The translations under genes were made by a program, and so were the position numbers. Under the pieces are notes generated by a model, which worked only from the letters and a program-made list of their open reading frames with translations, was not told the DNA's origin and did not search any database. This document shows, one piece after another, positions 1 through 6,522 of a stretch of DNA of 9,406 bases. How positions within the stretch are numbered: the first letter of the stretch is position 1; each line of letters begins with the position of its first letter. The DNA lies in assembly GCA_012522165.1 (NCBI GenBank), contig JAAYKZ010000225.1, positions 1 to 9,406 of the forward strand, given 5' to 3'. The stretch comes from Clostridiales bacterium (lineage in GTDB: Bacteria > Bacillota > Clostridia > Caldicoprobacterales > UBA3941).

Positions 1-2
1 GA

Positions 3-446
3 CAGGAAGATAACCACCTCTTTTATCTATTGTTGCAAATTTTATCCTACCTCTGTTATTCTAACCTAAAACCTAAGGATATAACTCATGTGTATGAAAT
101 TAAGCTTATGGACCATCTAGGGTATAGACCTATACTGGATAGCTGTATGATTTGTGGTACAAAAGCTAAGTCTTTTTATTTTGATGTCAGACAAGGTGGA
201 TTAATATGTGGTACATGTCATAACATGGAGAGAACAGGATATAATATTCAAATGGGAACCATTAAGACAATGGAACATATTTTGAATATGGATATAAAAA
301 GGCTTAATATTCTCAAAATCCCTGCCTCCATAAGTCAAGAGCTGGATAAGATATTAGAAGCTTATATAATAGAACGCCTGGAAAAAAAACTCAAAACGCG
401 ACAGTTTATTGAACAATACAGCCGCATAGAAAAGGGATTGAACTAA
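3..446 (+). CDS. recO: DNA repair protein RecO, C-terminal part (5'-truncated by window edge)
   Basis: The reading frame is open from the first bases (codons in phase with position 3) to a TAA at 444-446, so 147 residues of the C-terminal part are visible and the N-terminal OB-fold lies outside the window. RecO binds ssDNA and, with RecR, loads RecA onto SSB-coated DNA in RecF-pathway repair. The visible part matches the helical C-terminal domain. A segment resembling YEIKLMDHLGYRP is followed by a four-cysteine zinc site: CMIC at about residues 48-51 and CGTC at about 69-72, counted from position 3. This site is typical of Firmicute RecO. An apparent TTG start at position 30 is internal, because upstream codons (QEDNHLFYL) continue the family's sequence. 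No clear hairpin terminator follows. The next gene, ppdK, has its own promoter candidate. Identification is by recalled family pattern, not by search. Confidence 0.9.
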   Translation, partial: QEDNHLFYLLLQILSYLCYSNLKPKDITHVYEIKLMDHLGYRPILDSCMICGTKAKSFYFDVRQGGLICGTCHNMERTGYNIQMGTIKTMEHILNMDIKRLNILKIPASISQELDKILEAYIIERLEKKLKTRQFIEQYSRIEKGLN

Positions 447-463
447 AAAAAGGTAGAAACATA

Positions 464-490
464 TTGACCAAAAGGCGAAAATTGTATAAT
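464..490 (+). promoter_or_regulatory. Candidate sigma-A promoter for ppdK
   Basis: TTGACC (464-469) resembles a -35 box (5/6 to TTGACA) and TATAAT (485-490) is a perfect -10 box, but they are only 15 bp apart, shorter than the usual 17. A second overlapping TATAAT lies at 490-495 (20 bp away), so the exact -10 is uncertain. If 485-490 is used, transcription would start near 497, giving a leader of about 96 nt before the ppdK ATG at 593. The site lies between the recO stop and ppdK, where an independent promoter is expected. Confidence 0.6.
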
Positions 491-494
491 ATAA

Positions 495-506
495 TAAGGT
501 GCCTTA
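495..506 (+). promoter_or_regulatory. Small palindrome at predicted ppdK transcription start
   Basis: TAAGG-TG-CCTTA has two perfect 5-bp inverted arms around a 2-bp centre, placed just after the -10 box and across the predicted start point. That is a usual operator position for a repressor, but arms this short in AT-rich DNA can arise by chance, and no regulator is identifiable from the site. Confidence 0.25.
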
Positions 507-520
507 AATTTAGTTAACAG

Positions 521-549
521 ATGGAAATAGTGATTTCTATTTTCATTTT
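521..549 (+). promoter_or_regulatory. 5'-leader hairpin of ppdK
   Basis: ATGGAAATAG (521-530) pairs with CTATTTTCAT (537-546) as a 10-bp stem (one G-U pair) around a 6-nt loop, followed by a short TTTT run. It lies about 25 nt into the predicted transcript and 46 nt before the start codon, leaving the Shine-Dalgarno site free. It could be an mRNA-stabilising 5' hairpin or a weak attenuator. The low-GC stem and only four Ts make strong termination unlikely. Confidence 0.35.
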
Positions 550-592
550 AAATAAATACCTAACCCAAATACATACTAAGGAGGAAAGATTC

Positions 593-3220
593 ATGTCAAA
601 AAAGTACGTTTACCTTTTTAGCGAAGGTGACGCTAGCATGAGAAATTTGCTAGGTGGTAAAGGTGCAAACCTGGCTGAAATGACTAGCCTTGGACTACCA
701 GTACCTCAAGGTTTCACTGTTACCACTGAAGCATGTACAAGATACTACGATGATGGTGAAACTATTGCACAAGAAATAGTTGAACAGATTCACGATGCAA
801 TGGCAAAACTTGAAGAGATAGTAGGTAAGAAGTTTGGTGACGTAAACAATCCATTTTTGGTATCAGTAAGATCTGGTGCAAGGGTTTCCATGCCTGGTAT
901 GATGGATACAGTCCTTAACCTAGGTTTAAATGACGAAACTGTAGAAGGATTGGCTAAACTGACAAATAATGAAAGATTTGCTTATGACAGCTATCGTCGC
1001 TTTATCCAAATGTTTTCTGATGTTGTAATGGAAATTGAAAAATCTCATTTTGATGAGATTATGGATGATATCAAGGCTAAGAACGGAGTTACCTTGGATT
1101 CTGAATTAACTGCTGATAACCTTAAAGAAATGGTTATGCGCTTTAAGGATCTCTATAAATCCATACAGGGTGAAGATTTCCCACAGGATCCAAAAGTTCA
1201 GTTATTGGCAGCGGTAGAAGCTGTATTTAGTTCCTGGAACAATCCAAGAGCTATCGTTTATAGAAGAATGAACGATATTCCTGGCGACTGGGGTACTGCA
1301 GTAAACGTTCAAGCTATGGTATTTGGAAATATGGGAGAGGATAGCGGTACCGGCGTTGCCTTTACCAGAAATCCTTCAACAGGAGAAAACAAACTCTATG
1401 GTGAATATCTAATTAACGCTCAGGGTGAGGACGTAGTTGCTGGTATCCGTACACCAGAGCCTATCGAAAAACTAAGAGAAGTTATGCCTGAAATTTATGA
1501 GCAGTTTGTTGAAATTGCTGAAAAACTTGAGAAGCATTACAAAGATATGCAGGATATGGAGTTTACCATTGAAAAGGGTAAATTATACATGCTGCAAACC
1601 AGAAGTGGTAAGAGAACTGCTGCTGCTGCTTTAAAGATTGCAGTTGATTTAGTAAATGAAGGATTAATCACAAAAGAACAAGCACTACTACAGATTGATC
1701 CTAAGCAGCTAGATACGTTACTACATCCAACATTCGAGTCTAGTGCACTTAAGGCAGCTACTCCTATAGCCAAAGGACTTCCTGCATCTCCTGGAGCTGC
1801 AACAGGACGAGTTTATTTCACAGCTGAATCGGCAGCCGAAGCAGCAAACAATGGAGAGAAGGTTATCCTAGTTCGTCAAGAAACATCACCTGAGGATATT
1901 GAAGGAATGTACGCTGCTGAAGGTATACTTACCTCAAGAGGAGGAATGACTTCTCACACTGCAGTAGTAGCTAGAGGTATAGGAACCTGCTGTGTAGCTG
2001 GATGTGGAGAAGCTCAGATTAACGAAGCTACCAGGACTATGACAATAGGTGGAAAGACCTTCAAAGAAGGAGATTATATCTCCCTAGATGGTTCCACTGG
2101 ATATGTTTATGAAGGAGAACTACCCACCCAGGCTCCAGAGGTAAGCGGTAATTTTGCTACCTTGATGGAATGGGCAGATGAATTTAGAAGACTAGAAATT
2201 AGAACAAATGCTGATACACCTAGAGATGCAAAACAAGCATTAGAATTTGGTGCTCAAGGAATTGGTCTCTGCCGGACCGAGCATATGTTCTTTGAAGAAG
2301 ATAGAATCCCAGCTATGAGGGAAATGATTGTAGCTAGAAATGAAGAAGAAAGAAGAAAAGCTCTTGACAAACTTTTGCCTATGCAAAAGGGCGATTTCAA
2401 AGCTATATATGAAGTAATGGGTGATAGACCTGTTACCATTCGTTTGCTGGATCCACCACTACATGAGTTCTTGCCCCATACAGATGCTGAAATTAGGGCA
2501 CTAGCTACAGATATGGGACTGACTTTCGAAGAACTCAAGGCTACTATAGTTGACCTTCAAGAGCTAAACCCAATGCTAGGTCATCGTGGTTGCCGTTTAG
2601 CAGTAACCTATCCAGAAATTGCTGAAATGCAAACCAGAGCTATCATTGAGGCTGCTGTTGAAGTAAGAGAGGAAAAAGGATTTAACATTCTCCCAGAAAT
2701 CATGATTCCTTTGGTAGGAGATGTTAAAGAGTTAAGATATGTAAAAGACGTAGTAGTCAGAACAGCTGAAGCTGTAATGGAAGAAAAAGGGGTTAAGGTT
2801 TCTTACGAAGTAGGAACCATGATAGAAGTACCAAGAGCAGCCCTGTTAGCTGATGAAATTGCTAAGGAAGCAGAGTTCTTCTCCTTTGGTACCAATGACT
2901 TAACTCAGATGACCTTTGGTTTCTCCAGAGATGACGTGGCTAAGTTCTTGGACGACTACTATGAGAAACAAATTTTTGAAAGCGATCCCTTTGCCCGTGT
3001 GGATCAAAAGGGTGTTGGTAAGCTGGTCAAGATGGCTACCGAGCTTGGTAGATCAGCCCGTCCTGACATTAAATTAGGAGTATGCGGTGAGCACGGTGGA
3101 GATCCTAGCTCAGTAGAATTCTTTAACCTAGTTGGATTAGACTATGTATCTTGCTCACCTTTCCGTGTACCAATTGCACGACTAGCTGCAGCTCAAGCTG
3201 CAATCAAGCAGAGCAAGTAA
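593..3220 (+). CDS. ppdK: Pyruvate, phosphate dikinase
   Basis: This complete 875-residue enzyme interconverts pyruvate + ATP + Pi with PEP + AMP + PPi in the cytoplasm. Anaerobes use it in glycolysis with PPi economy or to form PEP. The N-terminal ATP-grasp domain shows GGKG (21-24), PFLVSVRSGA (87-96) and MLQTRSGKR (333-341). The central phosphohistidine domain has GGMTSHTAVVARG with catalytic His455. The C-terminal TIM barrel that binds PEP/pyruvate shows Arg561 (LCRTEH), Arg617, Glu745 (GTMIEVPR), Asn768 (FGTNDLTQ) and the acid Cys831 (GVCGEHGGDP). These positions coincide with those I recall for the Clostridium symbiosum enzyme (874 aa). The start is ATG 593, with AAGGAGG at 578-584 and an 8-nt spacer. 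An in-frame ATG at 521 would add 24 residues but has no ribosome site and lies in the leader hairpin. The gene is flanked by its own promoter candidate and a strong terminator, so it is probably monocistronic. Confidence 0.97.
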   Translation: MSKKYVYLFSEGDASMRNLLGGKGANLAEMTSLGLPVPQGFTVTTEACTRYYDDGETIAQEIVEQIHDAMAKLEEIVGKKFGDVNNPFLVSVRSGARVSMPGMMDTVLNLGLNDETVEGLAKLTNNERFAYDSYRRFIQMFSDVVMEIEKSHFDEIMDDIKAKNGVTLDSELTADNLKEMVMRFKDLYKSIQGEDFPQDPKVQLLAAVEAVFSSWNNPRAIVYRRMNDIPGDWGTAVNVQAMVFGNMGEDSGTGVAFTRNPSTGENKLYGEYLINAQGEDVVAGIRTPEPIEKLREVMPEIYEQFVEIAEKLEKHYKDMQDMEFTIEKGKLYMLQTRSGKRTAAAALKIAVDLVNEGLITKEQALLQIDPKQLDTLLHPTFESSALKAATPIAKGLPASPGAATGRVYFTAESAAEAANNGEKVILVRQETSPEDIEGMYAAEGILTSRGGMTSHTAVVARGIGTCCVAGCGEAQINEATRTMTIGGKTFKEGDYISLDGSTGYVYEGELPTQAPEVSGNFATLMEWADEFRRLEIRTNADTPRDAKQALEFGAQGIGLCRTEHMFFEEDRIPAMREMIVARNEEERRKALDKLLPMQKGDFKAIYEVMGDRPVTIRLLDPPLHEFLPHTDAEIRALATDMGLTFEELKATIVDLQELNPMLGHRGCRLAVTYPEIAEMQTRAIIEAAVEVREEKGFNILPEIMIPLVGDVKELRYVKDVVVRTAEAVMEEKGVKVSYEVGTMIEVPRAALLADEIAKEAEFFSFGTNDLTQMTFGFSRDDVAKFLDDYYEKQIFESDPFARVDQKGVGKLVKMATELGRSARPDIKLGVCGEHGGDPSSVEFFNLVGLDYVSCSPFRVPIARLAAAQAAIKQSK

Positions 3221-3250
3221 AATAAATAGAATAAACCAACTTCAAAATCA

Positions 3251-3287
3251 AAGGTATTGTCACTTAATATGTGACAATGCCTTTTTT
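3251..3287 (+). terminator. Rho-independent terminator after ppdK
   Basis: AAGGTATTGTCAC (3251-3263) pairs with GTGACAATGCCTT (3271-3283) as a 13-bp stem with one G-U pair and a 7-nt loop, then runs into six Ts (3282-3287). It begins 30 bp after the ppdK stop. This is the strongest terminator in the window and separates ppdK from dgt. Confidence 0.92.
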
Positions 3288-3319
3288 AATTATAATGATA
3301 ATGGCTAGTTTATTAACCT

Positions 3320-3344
3320 TTACTGCATTAAGTGAATGCAATAA
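3320..3344. promoter_or_regulatory. Imperfect palindrome upstream of dgt promoter
   Basis: TTACTGCATT (3320-3329) and AATGCAATAA (3335-3344) are inverted arms matching at 9 of 10 positions around the 5-nt centre AAGTG. The site lies about 25 bp upstream of the dgt -35 candidate and about 100 bp before the gene. No T-run follows, so a terminator is unlikely. A protein-binding site is possible but unproven. Confidence 0.3.
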
Positions 3345-3368
3345 TTTTATTGGGGAAATAGAAGGATA

Positions 3369-3397
3369 TTGGGTATATATGTTGTATATATTATAAT
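3369..3397 (+). promoter_or_regulatory. Candidate promoter for dgt
   Basis: A perfect -10 box TATAAT (3392-3397) lies 17 bp after TTGGGT (3369-3374), a weak -35 matching three of six bases. It sits after the ppdK terminator and about 45 bp before the dgt start, where a new promoter is needed. The surrounding AT-rich sequence offers other alignments. Confidence 0.45.
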
Positions 3398-3441
3398 AGA
3401 ATACATTCTGAACATTGAGAGAATAATTAAAGAGGGATAAT

Positions 3442-4425
3442 ATGGCTATTCGACAAGAGATAGAAAGACTTGAGGAGAAGATTCTTTCTCCTTATGCTAC
3501 TTTAAGTGCAAAAACCAAGGGAAGACAGTATCCCGAAGAAAAATGCAGCATCCGTACGGAATTTCAAAGAGATCGTGACAGGATACTTCATTGTAAGTCT
3601 TTCCGGAGATTAAAGCATAAAACTCAGGTTTTTATTGCCCCTGAGGAGGATCACTATAGAACACGTTTAACTCATACCTTGGAAGTATCTCAAATAAGTC
3701 GAACAATAGCCAGAGCTTTAAGATTAAACGAGGATCTAACTGAAGCAATAGCATTAGGTCATGATCTTGGACATACTCCCTTCGGACATATAGGTGAAAA
3801 GATATTAGATAGTATTTCTAAGAAAGGATTTAAACATAACTTGCAAAGTCTTAGGATAGTAGAGGTTTTAGAAGGCGGTACAGGGTTAAATCTAACTTGG
3901 GAGGTAAGAGATGGTATTAGGAATCATACGGGCTCACAGATTCCAGCAACACTAGAGGGGCAAATAGTAAGAATCAGTGATCGTATTGCGTACATTAATC
4001 ATGATATAGATGATGCTATTAGAGCAAATATTATATCAATAGATAATCTTCCAGTGGAATGTATAAAGGTGCTGGGAAAGACTCACAGAGAACGTATTAA
4101 TACCATGGTTGAGGATGTTATTTCTAATAGTATGAATAAGCCCTATATAGGTATGTCGGAAAGAGTAGGACAAGCGACAAATCAACTTAGAAACTTTATG
4201 TTTGAAAGGGTGTATACTGATTCAGTATCAAAATCTGAAATAGAACAAGCTAGTAGAATTATTAAGGGGTTTTTCTACTATTTTTTGAAAAATATCCATA
4301 AGTTGCCTGAAGAATATGCTAATGTAATTTCCCAAGACGGAGAAGAGCAAGGAGTGTGTGATTATATCGCGAGTATGACGGACCGTTATGCCTTATCACT
4401 TTATAAAACTCTTTATAATCCTTGA
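3442..4425 (+). CDS. dgt: Deoxyguanosinetriphosphate triphosphohydrolase-like HD-domain protein
   Basis: This 327-residue cytoplasmic protein belongs to the dGTPase-like HD superfamily, whose members hydrolyse dNTPs (classically dGTP) to the nucleoside and tripolyphosphate and so shape the dNTP pool. The metal-binding HD signature is intact: His78 in LTHTLEV, His107-Asp108 in GHDLGHTPFGH, and Asp180 in ISDRIAYINHDIDD. The upstream block FRRLKHKTQVF (54-64) is also typical. The length fits the shorter dGTPase-like class found in Clostridia rather than the roughly 500-residue E. coli Dgt, so exact substrate preference is uncertain. The start ATG 3442 has an AGAGGG ribosome site at 3431-3436, and an in-frame TAA at 3424 excludes a longer form. 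It follows the ppdK terminator and precedes dnaG. A role in nucleotide supply or quality next to the primase gene is plausible but inferred. No clear terminator follows, so read-through into dnaG is possible. Confidence 0.9.
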   Translation: MAIRQEIERLEEKILSPYATLSAKTKGRQYPEEKCSIRTEFQRDRDRILHCKSFRRLKHKTQVFIAPEEDHYRTRLTHTLEVSQISRTIARALRLNEDLTEAIALGHDLGHTPFGHIGEKILDSISKKGFKHNLQSLRIVEVLEGGTGLNLTWEVRDGIRNHTGSQIPATLEGQIVRISDRIAYINHDIDDAIRANIISIDNLPVECIKVLGKTHRERINTMVEDVISNSMNKPYIGMSERVGQATNQLRNFMFERVYTDSVSKSEIEQASRIIKGFFYYFLKNIHKLPEEYANVISQDGEEQGVCDYIASMTDRYALSLYKTLYNP

Positions 4426-4448
4426 TAAGAATAAATATTGATTCAATA

Positions 4449-4464
4449 GCTGAAAATATTTAGC
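4449..4464. other. Small hairpin after dgt, not a typical terminator
   Basis: GCTGAA and TTTAGC (arms 4449-4454 and 4459-4464, one G-U pair) can form a 6-bp stem with a 4-nt loop shortly after the dgt stop. No T-run follows, so it lacks the second half of an intrinsic terminator. Confidence 0.25.
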
Positions 4465-4483
4465 AGAATGATATGATAAAAGC

Positions 4484-4512
4484 TAGAAAACAACATTATG
4501 TGTGATTATTAT
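4484..4512 (+). promoter_or_regulatory. Weak promoter candidate for the dnaG-sigA operon
   Basis: TAGAAA (4484-4489, 4/6 to TTGACA) and TATTAT (4507-4512, 5/6 to TATAAT) are separated by 17 bp. A start near 4519 would give a leader of about 170 nt before dnaG. The match is moderate, and this AT-rich gap contains other -10-like strings (for example TATAAA at 4520-4525), so the true start could differ. Confidence 0.3.
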
Positions 4513-4661
4513 AGGGATATATAAAATGTTGCAATGAAAAGAAGGAAAATGCCAAAGCATGTCGAATATAAATCTATGGGTTTGAGCTCCCTTGTTTTTT
4601 TGTTATGGGCTAAAGAGTTAGCGCTTAGATATGTTATGTTTGTGTTAAGGTATGGCATTTT
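4491..4661 (+). other. dgt-dnaG intergenic region with two long-range complementary arm pairs
   Basis: The 258-bp gap contains CAACATT (4491-4497) matched by AATGTTG (4525-4531), and AAAATGCCA (4546-4554) matched perfectly by TGGCATTTT (4653-4661). Within the second pair there is a local hairpin GCTAA-AGAG-TTAGC (4609-4622) and a run of seven Ts (4596-4601 and neighbours) after GAGCTCCCTTG. This could be a folded leader RNA of dnaG-sigA, a small RNA or chance. I recognise no known riboswitch, T-box, 6S or SRP RNA signature. Confidence 0.25.
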
Positions 4662-4665
4662 GTAA
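4549..4665 (+). CDS. Doubtful 38-residue small ORF, hydrophobic C-terminal half
   Basis: An ATG at 4549 opens a 38-codon frame ending at TAA 4663-4665, just upstream of dnaG. The product begins MPKHVEYKS and then has a mostly hydrophobic stretch with LVFLLW at about residues 15-20 and YVMFVL at about 28-33, interrupted by charged residues (KE at 22-23, Arg27, Arg34). It could be a small membrane-associated protein. Against it: the AAGGA ribosome-like sequence (4542-4546) is only 2 nt from the ATG, the frame coincides almost exactly with a pair of complementary arms that may reflect RNA structure, and I recognise no family. It is listed so that it can be checked, not as an established gene. 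Confidence 0.15.
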   Translation: MPKHVEYKSMGLSSLVFLLWAKELALRYVMFVLRYGIL

Positions 4666-4692
4666 ATGAGATAGATTTGATAGGTGATGATA

Positions 4693-6522
4693 TTGTCAAT
4701 TTTTTTGCCTGAAGATTTTATTGAGGAAGTAAGGGCTGCTAATGAAATAATAGATGTGATATCTGAATATATATCATTAAAGCCTAGAGGGAAAAATTTT
4801 TTTGGTTTATGTCCTTTTCATAACGAAAAGACACCTTCCTTTTCTGTTGATCCTCAAAAGCAATTATATCATTGCTTTGGTTGTGGAGAAGGTGGAAATG
4901 TCTTCAACTTTATAATGGCTCAGGAAAGACTTAATTTTGTAGATGCGGTAAAATTTTTAGCTGAGCGTAAAGGTATTTCTCTTCCGGGGTCATTTAACAT
5001 GGTTGAAGATGAGGAGGTTAAAAGGCAAAGACAGGAGCTTTACAAAATAAATAGAGCTGCAGCAATGTTTTATCATCAGAATCTTTTATCGAATGAAGGT
5101 ATAAATGCACTTGAATATTTGCGATCCAGAGGGATAGATAGTAAAACAATAAGGACATTTGGTTTAGGATATGCACCAGATTCTTGGAATTCTACCATGA
5201 ATCACCTATTGGATCAAGGCTTTGATAAGGGTTTATTAATGCAAATAGGTCTGGTTGTAGAGAAAGGTAATTCAACCTATGACCGATTTCGAAATAGGCT
5301 TATGTTTCCTATAATAGATCATAGAGATCGCGTAGTAGGTTTTGGAGGTAGAGTACTAGATGATTCCCTTCCAAAATATTTAAATTCCTCTGAAAGTCCT
5401 ATATTTAGCAAGAGCAACATACTCTTTGGACTTAATTTAGCTAAAAAGCAAAGACCCATAGATCATCTTATTATAGTAGAGGGTTATTTAGATGTCATTG
5501 CTCTTTATGAGTATGGATTTTATAATGCAGTTGCTTCCTTAGGTACTGCATTAACTCAGGATCAGGCAAAATTATTGAGGAGATATACATCTAATATTTA
5601 TATAGCTTATGATGGAGACACTGCAGGGCAGAAGGCCACAGCAAGGGGTTTAGATATATTAAAAGACGCTGGTTGCAATGTAAAAGTGATTAAACTGCCT
5701 AAAGGTATGGATCCTGATGATATTTTAAGAAGACATGGCGTAGAATATTTTAATAAGCTTGTAAAAAATGCCGTATCTTTAACAGATTATAAATTGGAAC
5801 AGCTTCGACTTGGATTTAATCTGGACAATCCAGAAGAGAAGGTTAAATTTGCTACTAAGGCAGCTGAAATTTTAGTAGGAGTGGAGAATCCATTAGAAAG
5901 GGATGTATATATTCAAAAGCTATATACTTCTACTGGGTTTAGACCTGAACTGATATATAGATTGATGGACCAGTTGAAAAACAAAAAAAGGCCAGGTCTA
6001 AAAAGGAATGTAGTTGGTAATAATAGGTATACTAAAAGTGTTAGCAAGGTTAATCTTGGTTTACCTGCCAATATTAAAGCGGAAAAGCATCTTATTAGAT
6101 TTATGACAGAGAGCGGAGAATTGGCTAGAAATATAATAAAACAGCTTGGAGATTTAGAGTTTGAAGACCCTATTCATAGAGAAGTGCTAGATATAATAAA
6201 AAGATTATTAGAAAAAAATATTGAGCCTCATGCAGCTCAAATACTCAATTATGTGCAAGAACATCAAAGAAGGTGTAAACTTACTGAAATATTTAAGTTG
6301 GAAATGGAGTATGATAATGTAGATAAATATATTAAGGATTGTATTTATGAACTCAGACGTTATCAGTTGGAAAAGCGAGGGAATTATTTGAAGGAGCAAA
6401 TTTCAAAGATGGAACGTGAAGGAGATAGTGGAACAGCCCAATATTGGAAATTAGTTGAAGAATTAAATACCATCAATCGAATGAATAAGCTTGGCGGTAT
6501 GGGAAAGGAGGAAGTTTTGTGA
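4693..6522 (+). CDS. dnaG: DNA primase DnaG
   Basis: DnaG makes RNA primers for replication at the fork with the replicative helicase. From TTG 4693 it is 609 residues, normal for the family. In that numbering the N-terminal CHC2 zinc domain has Cys40, His43 (LCPFHNEKTPSF), Cys61 and Cys64 (HCFGCGEGGN). The catalytic core contains RFRNRLMFPI (about 198-207) and the TOPRIM motifs Glu263 (VEGYLD), Asp307/Asp309 (YDGDTAG) and GMDPDD (338-343). The last roughly 150 residues form the helical helicase-binding region. Start choice: TTG 4693 has AGGTGAT (4682-4688), complementary to the 16S rRNA 3' end, with the AGG ending 8 nt upstream. In-frame GTG 4684 and ATG 4687 lie inside or right beside that site, so they are less likely; they would add three or two residues. 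The gene overlaps sigA by 4 bp, indicating translational coupling. Confidence 0.96.
   Translation: MSIFLPEDFIEEVRAANEIIDVISEYISLKPRGKNFFGLCPFHNEKTPSFSVDPQKQLYHCFGCGEGGNVFNFIMAQERLNFVDAVKFLAERKGISLPGSFNMVEDEEVKRQRQELYKINRAAAMFYHQNLLSNEGINALEYLRSRGIDSKTIRTFGLGYAPDSWNSTMNHLLDQGFDKGLLMQIGLVVEKGNSTYDRFRNRLMFPIIDHRDRVVGFGGRVLDDSLPKYLNSSESPIFSKSNILFGLNLAKKQRPIDHLIIVEGYLDVIALYEYGFYNAVASLGTALTQDQAKLLRRYTSNIYIAYDGDTAGQKATARGLDILKDAGCNVKVIKLPKGMDPDDILRRHGVEYFNKLVKNAVSLTDYKLEQLRLGFNLDNPEEKVKFATKAAEILVGVENPLERDVYIQKLYTSTGFRPELIYRLMDQLKNKKRPGLKRNVVGNNRYTKSVSKVNLGLPANIKAEKHLIRFMTESGELARNIIKQLGDLEFEDPIHREVLDIIKRLLEKNIEPHAAQILNYVQEHQRRCKLTEIFKLEMEYDNVDKYIKDCIYELRRYQLEKRGNYLKEQISKMEREGDSGTAQYWKLVEELNTINRMNKLGGMGKEEVL
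6504..6511 (+). promoter_or_regulatory. Strong Shine-Dalgarno site of sigA inside dnaG
   Basis: AAAGGAGG lies in the last codons of dnaG, 7 nt before the GTG start of sigA at 6519. The strong site probably offsets the non-ATG start and the overlap with the dnaG stop (GTGA), letting SigA be made at a higher rate than primase from the same transcript. Confidence 0.8.

Noticed and set aside
521..592. In-frame N-terminal extension of PPDK by 24 residues from ATG 521
   Set aside because: It has no ribosome site and lies in the leader hairpin, the residues do not resemble PPDK, and the start at 593 has a perfect Shine-Dalgarno site and gives the family's usual length.
1537..2538. Antisense open frames within ppdK (1537-1773 and 2254-2538, - strand)
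   Set aside because: Their low-complexity Ser/Ala-rich products are mirror effects of the well-conserved ppdK coding sequence, and nothing suggests translation.
4546..4661. A 116-bp miniature transposable element bounded by AAAATGCCA/TGGCATTTT
   Set aside because: There is no flanking target duplication, the arms are short, and no second copy occurs in the window. RNA structure or chance is simpler.
6131..6200. Two identical ATATAATAAA strings 60 bp apart in dnaG, resembling -10 boxes for an internal sigA promoter
   Set aside because: No -35 element lies at a workable distance for either, and both encode ordinary Ile-Ile-Lys codons in an AT-rich gene.
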